Assembly: GCA_010279815.1 (NCBI GenBank)
Contig: QEOQ01000191.1
Location: 623,513-687,512, forward strand
Reading direction: 5' to 3'
Source: Brachionus plicatilis
Lineage: Eukaryota; Rotifera; Eurotatoria; Ploima; Brachionidae
DNA length: 64,000 nucleotides
Shown in pieces: positions 54,666-64,000 of the stretch (position 1 is the first letter of the stretch; each line of letters opens with the position of its first letter). The notes under the pieces were generated by a model. It made no database searches and was not told the DNA's origin. It saw only the letters and a program-made list of their open reading frames with translations. Both the position numbers and the translations under genes were made by a program.

Positions 54666-54949
54666 TTGTGAATAATTTTTCTTGAAAAAGCTAAATTTTT
54701 GAATTTTTTTTTCTCGATTAGAGTTTAAAGATTTGTATGTAATAATTGAAAATTTTTCGTTTCTTTAAATTAAAAACTTAAAAGAACATCAAAAACTTTT
54801 TCCCTGAAATTTTTTACCGCTGATTTTGTCTGTGGCCGTCCGTTTTAAGTTTGGCTGTACATTTGGACGTCCGTCTTTGTTTTGGCCGCCAAAATGGCCG
54901 CCTTATTTTGGCCGCGTTCGGACCGGCAAGGCTTGGCCGCCGCCCAACA

Positions 54950-55400
54950 CTATTAGCTGTAAAGAACTGTACAAATCCTGCGCTAAATGCGAAAAAGAAG
55001 CTGATGTTGGTGGATGTTCAACAACTGGAACTATAAACTGGAATGTTTGATATGTGGTGAAAAACACTCTGATTACTACAAATGATGCACTAAATATAAA
55101 GAAGCTGTTAAAAGATTTTCAGCTCAATCAATTGTACAAGGTTCAAGCTAGCAAAATGTGCCAAGCGGATTTTATCGTAATGAGAGTGCTATATACTCAA
55201 ATGCAGCTAATGTAGTTAAACCTTCTAATAAAAACGACAGCTGTATGCGTGAAATGAGCCAAAACATAGTTAAATTGCTTGAAATTAAAAATCAGTCGTC
55301 AAAATTGACAAAAGATTATCTAAAGTTGAAGAGCTTCGAACGAAAGTAGCTGACTTTAGAGGAACAGTGAGTGATTTAAGCAAAAAATACGGCATTTGAA
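54950..55400 (+). pseudogene. LINE gag (ORF1) fragment with zinc knuckles
   Basis: Plus strand, broken into frames. About 54954-55030 reads CKELYKSCAKCEKEADVGGC. The following frame reads CGEKHSDYY and then KYKEAVKRFSAQSIVQG, and 55158-55346 reads PSGFYRNESAIYSNAANVVK. The C..CGEKHSDYYKC.KYKEA pattern is the C2HC knuckle of jockey/I-type gag proteins. At least two frameshifts. Confidence 0.55.
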
Positions 55401-55925
55401 CAATAAGGTGAACGAATTTAACAAAATAATGGAAAATAATAATGTAATCTAAAAACTTCATTTATGTAATATTTGTGGAATCATTTTAATAATATTGATA
55501 TTTTATCAAAAATTTGTAGTATTTAATCTGAATAGGGACTATGAAAAAATTTAATTCATGAAAGATTAAACAAAAAAATTATCCGATAATCCAATAGGCT
55601 TACATGCAAATTTATCTCTCAATTAAATTTAATAATTAAAATAATTAAATTATTTTTCAATTTTTTTGAATCAAAAATTCTAAATTAAAAGAATTTGAAA
55701 TTAAAGACTGTTCAAAAATATTTTTTTTATTTGACCGATGTGACAAACTAAGAAATTTCAAAATTTAATTTTTTATTTCTAAACGATTAGTTTTGCAACA
55801 TTTTACTCTAAATAAAATATATAATGAAAAAAAAACAAAACAAATTTTCTAAATTATTTTTATTTTGCTCAAGTTTATACTGTTAATTTGTTTTTAAATC
55901 TGAATTTTTTATTTCAAACATTTTC
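55401..55925. other. Intergenic, no gene seen
   Basis: AT-rich 3' flank of the polycystin exon. Confidence 0.4.
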
Positions 55926-57253
55926 TTATTTAAATTTTAAATCAATATTTTCAATTATATTGATAAATTTCTTTTCATATTCATCAATATTTTGATTATT
56001 TTGTGATGATGTATGTTTCTTCTGTCTATTTTCTATTTTCCCATTCTTCCCAAAATAATTTAAGAATTTTTCTTTTAAAAACTCGGCAACCAGTAGACCT
56101 TCTTCATCCGAATCAGTTGCTCTAGCCGATTTCGAAAAATTGTCTGTTATTATTGTGATAAAAATGCTCAGCAATGAAAATACCACCACAATATAAAAGA
56201 ATATTGTAACCACCGAAATCAATAATGAATCTCTTTCAACATAAATCTCTTTGTAGAGTTTGTTTAGAGTCATTAGAAAAGTTGATTCAAAGGTGGAAAT
56301 AATTGTGGAAAAGCCTTTTGCCTTGTCATGCATTTCCAGATATATTAGTTGAGAAAAAGCGCCCCAAATAAACAAGAACAAAAGCGAAAAGTTAATCAAG
56401 TCATTGCCACATAGTCTCATTGTTACCATAAACTCTTTTATACTTCGATTAAATCTCAACAGTTTCAGGAATTTCAGGGTCCCTAAAAAGGATAAAAATC
56501 CGAGGCACACAGACATCATTCCGTTCCAGTAGCAGACCATTTGCAGCTTAATTACTTTTTCTTTATGGCTTTTTATTTTGTCAATTAAATCTTCTTTGGC
56601 ATACAGTCGGTACAGGTACATAGAAAAAGTGAACCAAGTGAACACAAAAATGGTCCATTCCACATAATTCCAAAAATTTTTCAAATAATCCAATTTTTGT
56701 TTGATTATCAAACGAATTTCTTTGATCATAAAAAATATGGTAAAAATCAAGAATATTATGTTTATGGCTATGATGAATGCAGCAAAGCTGTTCGATGGCT
56801 CGAAAAGAATCACTGGCTCGAAGAAAATTGTCTTGATTATTTTTCCTGTTGGTATTATTTCGAGTAAGATGGTGCAATAGGCAAACAAGTTTAAGTATGG
56901 GTTGTAGACCTGGAATTCATAGAATACGCCTCTGGTGTGTGCATCAATCCATGATAATTTTTCCAAATTTTCCAAATCGGTTTGAATCTGCTCTAGTGAA
57001 TTTTTTCCTATGTCCAAAAAGTAAACGTAGCCACCTCCGTAAAAGTTGTAATACTGACCAAGGTATGGATAGGTTTCGAGTTCGTCTGATGATTTGTACT
57101 GAAAATATTCAGAGTATTTGTTTGATGTAATATTTGGATTGTTTCTTGTCCAATATACATCGAATTCTGATTTTTCCTGATTGAATAAACCATAATCATA
57201 ATAGCATCTGTCAATGTTTATTTTTTCAGTTATTCTAGAAACCTTGCACGATT
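55926..57253 (-). CDS. Polycystin-family cation channel, last exon
   Basis: Open from an acceptor (AAG, with the AG at 57255-57254) to the stop at 55926-55928, 441 codons; upstream exons not seen. The N-terminal part has the polycystin extracellular segment: YPYLGQYYNFYGGGYVYFLD, then WIDAHTRGVFYEFQVYNPYL. Five hydrophobic helices follow, with the S4-like FLGTLKFLKLLRFNRSI and the pore region FSTIISTFESTFLMTLNKL before a last span LLISVVTIFFYIVVVFSLL. This is the channel unit shared by PKD2-type and PKD1-like proteins. A single exon cannot tell whether the full gene is short (PKD2) or long (PKD1-like). The cytoplasmic tail is short (about 70 residues) and rich in K, N and Q, without an obvious EF hand. 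Confidence 0.85.
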
Positions 57254-58736
57254 CTTAAATTAAAAATATATGAAAAAAAAAATTCTTGCTATCTTTGATA
57301 AAATCAAAATTATTTGTGTGCATGAAAAAAAAAATTTTTTGAACACTTGAATTTACAAATGTAGCTTTAATAAATAGCTAAATTTTTTAAAAAAGATCTG
57401 ATAAAATTTTACAAATTTTTAAAATTTAAAATTTAAAGCTTCAAAATGGTTTTAGATTTGAGTCACAATACAGAATTTCATGGCAATTTGAAGCTTATGA
57501 TAGTAATCATATGATCAAAATTTAATTAATTAAAATTTCAATAAAAAATATAAAACAAGACATCATTTTTTATTTAAAAATTGGTAAATATTAAAATCGT
57601 TCCATTTTTTTATCTCTTTTTCTTACTTTAGAATATTAATTTATTTAATCATATATAAGATGTTTAATTTTTTAAATAATAAAAATATATCCTTTTTTTT
57701 AAATTGATCCAGAGTTCTTTCAATGTCACAAAATAAATTCCAAGTTCGAACATGATAAAAAATTTTAAAAAAGCCCGGATTTGAACTTGACTTTTGAAAA
57801 CTTAATCAAGACAATTAAAAATATTTATTACAAAATAGTTTTGATTTTGGATTCTTATATTACTGATCACCAATTTGAAAGTAATTTTAGAGATCAATTT
57901 TTATTTTTTTAGACATACTTTAAAAAAATCAATTTTGAAAAATAAGGGAAAAAACATCAAAATAATGTAACAATCTGGAAAAAAATAATTAAATTAAAAA
58001 ATCATTCAGTTTAAAAGAATTAAATATTCTATTAGCCCAATGATATGAAGCTGATATATCTGATGCTTGTGGAAATTTAATTACACTTGAAGCCGATAAT
58101 TAATGTAAATTCTAAATCAATTGTCTAGTGTATCTAGTGTATCTGCTCTTAGAAAATCGAAAATTAAAGTCTCTTTATTAAAAAAATGTGAATTGACGTT
58201 CGCCTGGAATCAAAGATAAATTTTGAAATATAACTTTTAAAATTTAAACTAATTGTTAAAAAAATTTGGAAAAAATAATTTGTTTTTTTGTTTTTTTAAT
58301 TTGTCTGCCTATTATTATCTTAAAATTATTTTAAAAATTGGATTTATTATTTAATATCTAAATAAATTATAATTTAAAAAAATATTCTGCTTATTGATTG
58401 TTTAAAAGTTGAAATGATTTCAACTTTTTGAGAAAAATTGTCCTGTTTTTCTAACTATTTAAATCTTTTGCTCTCGGTAGTAATCATAGATTTTAAATCT
58501 TTTGCTCTGATTTACTTCTGGATAATTTATCCTGTTTTTTATTTTAGCTTAAGTCTAATGATTTTTTCAAAATAAATAATCAACAGAAACCAAAAGAGTC
58601 CAAAGTTTTAGATAAATAATAATTCCTAAAATTTTGACGGATTAGAAATGTGATACCTATATAAATCTTTTATCTATTTTAGACTGTTCTTTTCCTTGCT
58701 TGAATTCATTCTGAAGGAACTCAAGCTCGTTACAAA
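57254..58736. other. Upstream of polycystin exon, no exon recognised
   Basis: AT-rich; holds a CAGAGTT-type foldback half-element at 57709-57800. An upstream polycystin exon may exist beyond, but I cannot find it. Confidence 0.4.
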
Positions 58737-58958
58737 CAAATAAATAAAATGTAATTATATAAATTTTTTACCTTTTTTGACTTTGACTTAAACTATTTTG
58801 GAGTGAGGGATTTTACTTTTTTTAAGATGGCAAAAAAACTAAATGTAGTGTCATCAATATGGAACACTCTTTGAAAAGCGAAATTAAAAAATACAAAGAG
58901 TCCAGGGTAGAGCAATAGCTATACAGTTTTAGAATTAAGGAGCATGGAATATGAGGAT
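58737..58958 (+). repeat. LINE-derived repeat (inverted copy of 49414-49636)
   Basis: Plus strand carries the same RT-tail remnant (AAATACAAAGAGTCCAGGGT, GGAGCATGGAATATGAGGAT) and is cut off by the tail of 5S copy 12 nine bases later. Confidence 0.7.
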
Positions 58959-58966
58959 AAAAAAGT

Positions 58967-59086
58967 AAGCCTAGAACACCCGGTATTCCCAGGCGGTCAC
59001 CCATCCAAGTACTAACCGGGCTCGACGTTGCTTAACTTCGGTGATCGGACGAGAACCGGTGCATTCAACGTGATATGGCCCTAGAC
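58967..59086 (-). rRNA. 5S ribosomal RNA, copy 12
   Basis: 5' end GTCTAGGGCC instead of GTCTAGGACC. Its T-rich terminator is replaced: after the 3' end comes ACTTTTTTATCC, fused to LINE sequence. Confidence 0.94.
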
Positions 59087-59246
59087 ATTTTTCATCTCTT
59101 TTTTGAGCATTTTTAAATTTTGAGAAATTAGAAAAATTTACAATATTTATACTTAATTTTAATCTGTTTAAAAGTTAATGAAAAATATCTTGAAAGATGT
59201 AATTCATTTATTGTATATATATAATTAAATTGTATAATCTTCACTA

Positions 59247-59388
59247 CAAAGTTTTATAACTTAAACTAAGAAGTATGTTTCTTTTACAAAATACAAACCG
59301 ATTCAACTACTTTGATGAAGAGTGCATCGATTAACAATTGTCTTTTATTAAGATGATGGTTTCGAATCGAAGCTGAGAAGTAGTTTTT
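59247..59388 (+). ncRNA. SL RNA-type gene, copy I (divergent to 5S at 58967)
   Basis: PSE-like block 59170-59199. Class 3 leader (AAAGTTTTATAACTT, AAACTAAGAA), donor at 59273. Lacks two bases in the cruciform (GATTAACAATT). Confidence 0.5.
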
Positions 59389-59659
59389 AAATAAATTTTA
59401 AATTAAATAAAATTCAATGCAAATAAGTAAAAAGTTATTTAATCTTTTTCCTTAATACTTTTAATGCAGAAATTCATTTATTATAGTCAAAAAATTTTAC
59501 AGAGCTTCTTCTTTGCTGTGATTTCATTAGCCAAATTTTTCAAATGAATATTTTGATTTTTAAAGGCTTTATTAAAGAATTCTTTTCTTTCAAATTTATA
59601 TACTTGTATATTTTTTCAGAAAATCTTATTGTTACTTTTGTAAATCATTAAATTTCGTT

Positions 59660-59740
59660 TATCTGCAGCACTCGAATGAATGCAAGAATTAACGATTGTA
59701 TTTTTGTAAGATAATGGTTTCAAATCGAAGCATAAAGGAA
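59660..59740 (+). pseudogene. Decayed SL RNA-type cruciform
   Basis: AATGAATGCAAGAATTAACG to GATAATGGTTTCAAATCGAAGC follows the cruciform order, with many changes and no leader or donor. Confidence 0.5.
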
Positions 59741-60336
59741 GCTTTTTAATTCAAAGTTAAATGAAATAAAATTTGAAATAAATAAAATTTTGTTTTAAAC
59801 CGAAATTTAAATGATATCCCTTTTAAGCAAATAATGTTTTGGTACCGCTTTTAAAAAAAAAACTAGAACATCTAAATTAGAAGGGGCTGCAGACAGTCTG
59901 GGGTCTAGGGCAGAGCCATGGTTTAGGGCTTCGGATTAACAGAAGATTAGGGTCTTTTAAATAGATTAGTTTTAACTTTAATTTAGGGGTAAATTTTTAT
60001 TAAAATAGAGGTGAGGAAATTTTTGGGACTAGGTTGAAGAACACATATAAAAAAGTGAAAAGTCTTAAACATATAAATGATTTAACTCTAATAAAAAAAA
60101 ATTCAAAAAAACATTAAAATTATGAAAATAAAATTTAAATTATAAAAAAATGAGAAAAAATTGATTAATTTTGAAATTTTGAAGAATTTAACTGTTCTAA
60201 GCCAAAATTGACAGTTATAAGGCTAAAAATATTAAAATTTTATTAAGAAACAAGTCGCGGAGTGAACTTCGTTCTTAATAAAATGGAAAATAAAAGAAAT
60301 TTTATTTTTAGTATGTTAATTAATAATTATGAAAAA
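59741..60336. other. Intergenic with a G-rich patch, no gene
   Basis: 59880-59960 is G-rich on the plus strand, with isolated TTAGGG words. Confidence 0.35.
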
Positions 60337-60397
60337 GAGGTATATTTTAGATGTATTTGTGAACAATTTAAAAAGGATCAAAAAAGAGATAAAAAAT

Positions 60398-60517
60398 GTC
60401 TAGGACCATATCACGTTGAATGCACCGGTTCTCGTCCGATCACCGAAGTTAAGCAACGTCGAGCCCGGTTAGTACTTGGATGGGTGACCGCCTGGGAATA
60501 CCGGGTGTTCTAGGCTT
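60398..60517 (+). rRNA. 5S ribosomal RNA, copy 13
   Basis: Consensus; no linked small-RNA unit. A plus-strand open frame overlapping it is fortuitous. Confidence 0.96.
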
Positions 60518-60848
60518 TCTTTTTTATTTTATTCTAAGTCAATTGATATTCCTATTATTTGAATTTTAAGCGTTTTATTGATTAAAAATTATTGATTTGA
60601 GAATTAAATCTAATTGTACAATAATTGTTATTAAAATATAAAGTAAGAATTGTCAGACATATCGTAAATTGCTACAAAAATATAAATTATAAATTATAAA
60701 CTAGTTATATGATATTTGACAAAAAAATGCTTCATTCTATTTTTTTTGTTTTTATTAATTAAAAAAAATAAATCTGAAATTTCGGTGCCCAAAATTAAAA
60801 GAATCTTTTTAGTCAAGAAAACAAATTTGTTATTCTCTTAAAAAAAGA

Positions 60849-60968
60849 AAGCCTAGAACACCCGGTATTCCCAGGCGGTCACCCATCCAAGTACTAACCG
60901 GGCTCGACGTTGCTTAACTTCGGTGATCGGACGAGAACCGGTGCATTCAACGTGATATGGTCCTAGAC
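60849..60968 (-). rRNA. 5S ribosomal RNA, copy 14
   Basis: Consensus; mirror of copy 13. Confidence 0.96.
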
Positions 60969-61029
60969 ATTTTTTATTTCTTTTTTGATCCTTTTTAAAT
61001 TGTTCACAAATACATCTAAAATATACCTC

Positions 61030-61946
61030 TATTTTTTTTCAATGATTGTACGGGAGAAAAAATCTTTCACGTGTTAAAAGATTTGTAAACGAGGTTGCGA
61101 GGAATTGAAGTTTTTCCCCTCAAATACATTAAGTACGTATAATTAATGTATTTTTTGTCAAATCATTCAAAAATAATCTTTTGATTAATGATAGTTAATT
61201 AATTTACAAAAGCACAAATTTAATTTGATAAATTTTTGAAAATATTTTATTAAATAGCGTACTATATTAAGGGTGATTTAAATTAAACTGGTAATTTAGC
61301 AATTGAGTCAACTTACACAAATACTAAAATAAAACAAATACTCTTAGATCAAACCCAATATTTTCTTTCCACCTTTCAAATAGTCGATTTCTTATTCATT
61401 ATAACTAAGAAACTTTTGAACATTTTTTTAAGCTTAATATTTTTAACATAAATATTAAGACTGGACGGTTAAAGAAGAATCTTAAGTCTCATTTAAATAC
61501 TAAAGATGGGCTAACCGATTCTTTTTGCTTTTTATTTCTTCATAGTTTTTTATTTTATCTTCTTATTTTTATTTTTAATTGTAAATTTTTTTATTTTATA
61601 CTTCTACTTTTGGAGGCTAATTTTCATCAAATAAACAAATAACTAAAAGGGTCTACCTATTCAACACAGATTTAAACTGATCGTCACAAAATTGTATCTT
61701 CTCAGCACAAATTTTAAAAAATAGTAAAAAAATTTTGAACAAATTTATTCGAATTTAAATTAAATATCTTATTTATTTTTTGTAAAAAAAGTTGAAAAAA
61801 AAGAATTATAGAAAAACCTTAATTAAAAACAAATAAAAGAAAAACGAACAAAAAATAGAATTAAAGAGCAAACTTCGGAACAACCTTAGGAATGCATCTC
61901 CTAAAAAAGTCATTAGTGAAATAAACTTAATAAAAAATAGAAAACT
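61030..61946. other. Intergenic, no gene seen
   Basis: AT-rich, featureless. Confidence 0.4.
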
Positions 61947-62110
61947 ACAGTGGTGTTACGATATCTGTATTTTACTATTTTTTACTATATTTTACGTAAA
62001 ATATCGTAAATTTACGTAAAATTGCCAAAGTAAAATTTAGTAAATTTACGGTATTTTACGTAAATTTACTATATTTTTCGTAAAATATAGTAAAAAATAG
62101 TAAAAACCAA
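61947..62110. mobile_element. Lone end of a Tc1/mariner-type element
   Basis: TACAGTGGTGTTACG at 61947, followed by an array of TTTTACGTAAA, TTTACGTAAA and TATTTTACTA words. It resembles the ends of the 6357-8371 element. A matching right end was not found. Confidence 0.45.
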
Positions 62111-62970
62111 AATGTCCAAAAAAAACCGAAATTTTGACATTTTTTAAAAATTTTTTGTTTTTTTTTTAGTTTTTTATTTTTAAAGAAAAAAAATTTTACT
62201 GATTTTTTTATACAAAATATTTAATCGCTAATATTTATAAAATTTTAAAAAACCTATAAAATATAAACTAATTGTTCGACCATTCACCTTCTTTCTCAAT
62301 AACGATTTTAATTACCTTAGTTCAAATTGTTTATTAATTTAATTTTAAGCTGTGTTTTTATAGTTATAAAAATTCTTACTTTTTTTAAGTGATTTATATA
62401 ATTCTGACACTTTTCGGGAGTTAATGTTTTTTAAAACTCCAAAAAAGCATCAAACGCCTCTAAATCGCTTTTTATGCTTTTGCCCCTTTTATAAACTTCT
62501 AGCTCATTCCACAATGGTATTTAAGCATGCGTCGCTAAACAAGGGGATACGGTATATGTCAAAAAATTTGTCTTTTTCTGGTTTTTTAATTGAGTGATTA
62601 TTTTTGATTTTTTTTATTTTATTAAATTCATAAATCTTCAAAGCTTTTTTTAGTTAATATATTATACAAGTTTTTAAGTCATCAAGATCATGAATTGTGT
62701 TCAATGTTTCAAATTTAACAATATGTCATTATGCATAACTGACATTTCGTTAAAGAATCTTTTTAATGTTATAAGAGATTATCGTTAATTTTAAATACCC
62801 AGGTATAACGACATGTCGCTAAAATCGAATTTTAGATCATTTAAAATCTAAAGACCACTATAAGCATAAAAACATTACTGTATTTTGAAAAATCTTTATT
62901 GGTTCAAATGAAATCTTATAAAGAATAAATTAAAAAATTAATTTAGCTCTAAAAATAGTTTAAAATTAAA
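62111..62970. other. Intergenic, no gene seen
   Basis: AT-rich, nothing supported. Confidence 0.4.
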
Positions 62971-63309
62971 GGTTTTGTGAAATATAGTACGATTGAACAG
63001 AACAAAAAAAAATAAACGTTTCTTTTTTTAATATCAGTTAAAAATTTTAAGAATTTGAAATGTTAAAATTAGTTAATTGACAACATTCTTTTAAAACTCT
63101 GCAGGATTAGATGAATACAATTTTAATGTATTTAGCGTGATTCAGTTTGCAGAGGGTTTTCCCGTAATTATCAGAATTTTGCAGGTGGTGCTATAAAAGA
63201 ATGTAAATGCACTATAGTGCAAAGAGAACCAATTTTTAATGTAAAGAAAAAAGTTATGGTTTTTTTATTCCTTTTTGTTCTGTTCTATTGTACTATATCT
63301 CACAAAACC
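62971..63309. mobile_element. 339-bp MITE related to the one at 26667
   Basis: Ends GGTTTTGTGAAATATAGTAC and its complement. The GAACAGAACAAAA word next to the end is shared with the 26667 copy. Target duplication not clear here, so an older insertion. Confidence 0.6.
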
Positions 63310-63640
63310 TAATTGAGTTTACTTGAAAACATGTCTTTTTAAACTTTTAACTATAAAACAGGGGATGTTCAAAGCTAAAAGATTTTGGGTTTATTTATTA
63401 GCTTTTTTCGAAAATGAAACTAAGTAGACTCAAACTATAAGGGTGACTCTTATAGTTAAAATATTTTCTGGTGAGTAATTTAAATTTGAAAAAAATTGGT
63501 GGGTGTCTTACTCTTGAAATACACCCGAATGTTTAAATAAAAAAATTTTTTTCTGAATTAAATAAAAATAAAAACTCTGGTGTTCATTTTAGTCAAAAAT
63601 GGGGGTATCCATGCACTTCACTAATTTAATTCTAAAAAGA

Positions 63641-63760
63641 AAGCCTAGAACACCCGGTATTCCCAGGCGGTCACCCATCCAAGTACTAACCGGGCTCGAC
63701 GTTGCTTAACTTCGGTGATCGGACGAGAACCGGTGCATTCAACGTGATATGGTCCTAAAC
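63641..63760 (-). rRNA. 5S ribosomal RNA, copy 15
   Basis: 5' end GTTTAGGACC instead of GTCTAGGACC; otherwise consensus. Confidence 0.94.
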
Positions 63761-63916
63761 ATTTTTTATCTCTTTTTTGAACCTTTTTAAAATTTTTCTA
63801 TTCAGAAAATAAATTATAATTAATTTTTATCTATTTAAAAGTTAATGAAAAAAATATTGAAAGATTTGTTATTCATTTATTATACATATTTATCTAAAGT
63901 GTTTAATGCTGACCAC

Positions 63917-64000
63917 AAAGTTTTATAACTTAAACTAAGAAGTATGTTTCTTTTACAAAATACAAACCTATTCAACTACTTTGATGAAGAGTGCATCGAT
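63917..64000 (+). ncRNA. SL RNA-type gene, copy J (cut by window end)
   Basis: PSE-like block 63837-63864, class 3 leader, donor at 63942; the cruciform is truncated at the window edge. Confidence 0.5.

Larger units (their letters stand above)
60337..61029. repeat. Palindrome around 5S copies 13 and 14
   Basis: Arms 60337-60517 and 60849-61029 (sums 121366) around a 331-bp spacer. The arms reach about 60 bp upstream of each 5S (GAGGTATATTTTAGATGTAT), into sequence unlike the usual small-RNA units. Confidence 0.8.

Noticed and set aside
54826..55050. GC-rich plus frames across the GGCCGCC patch
   Set aside because: Upstream half is the GGCCG repeat; only the zinc-knuckle part after about 54950 has LINE gag character, and that is annotated as a fragment.
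59880..59960. Interstitial telomere repeats
   Set aside because: Only isolated TTAGGG words in G-rich sequence, no array.
60262..60513. Frame of 83 codons ending in 5S copy 13
   Set aside because: The last 38 codons are 5S rRNA sequence; the match is fortuitous.
1..64000. CRISPR arrays, bacterial operons, ribosome-binding sites
   Set aside because: The window is eukaryotic; the regular repeats are 5S units, transposon ends and palindromes.

Overview
The window is a very AT-rich piece of animal nuclear DNA with short spliceosomal introns (about 50 nt), recognisable metazoan genes (TIMM9, LRRC34, a PPM1E/F-type phosphatase, a polycystin-family channel), many transposon remnants and one assembly gap (4578-5188). 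Gene content, small introns, AT bias and probable spliced-leader RNA genes linked to 5S rRNA suggest a rotifer, perhaps a Brachionus-like monogonont. The taxon is an inference.

Layout. 1-3428: 3' end of TIMM9 (+) converging on a complete eight-exon LRRC34-like gene (-). 5815-5964: last exon of a small cysteine-rich protein. 6357-9919: two non-coding DNA transposons with inverted arrays of short motifs. 10105-11415: a tail-to-tail 5S pair, each with a divergent small-RNA gene. 12409-15448: a RING-like/coiled-coil gene and a WD40 exon, separated by a broken pogo/Tigger-like element. 16370-17590: an element with a zinc-knuckle ORF. 18025-24966: a young Ty3/gypsy-type LTR element with gag, pol, a chromodomain and an envelope-like glycoprotein. 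25487-28904: a near-perfect 3.1-kb palindrome with four 5S genes. 29899-32985: PP2C phosphatase (-, four exons). 33402-33602: two tandem U14-like C/D snoRNAs. 34322-35206 and 42020-43123: unidentified membrane proteins. 36671-39280 and 45447-46609: more 5S/small-RNA units. 43901-45240: a GC-richer island with gene-like fragments. 46830-55400: transposon graveyard (motif-array element, LINE pieces, a hAT element with 8-bp target duplication, a 355-bp direct repeat). 55926-57253: last exon of a polycystin. 58737-64000: LINE fragment, further 5S/small-RNA units, MITEs.

The main theme is a dispersed 5S rRNA system: fifteen near-intact 5S genes, nine (-) and six (+). Ten of them have, about 150 bp upstream and on the opposite strand, a conserved transcription unit of about 140 bp. 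That unit has a PSE-like block, a short AT-rich exon-like segment, an invariant GTATGT splice donor, a conserved cruciform and a T run. I read these as SL RNA-type genes. Ten complete copies, one copy cut by the window end and one decayed copy fall into at least three sequence classes. The units lie in nested inverted repeats up to 15 kb apart, so inverted recombination or gene conversion probably spreads them.
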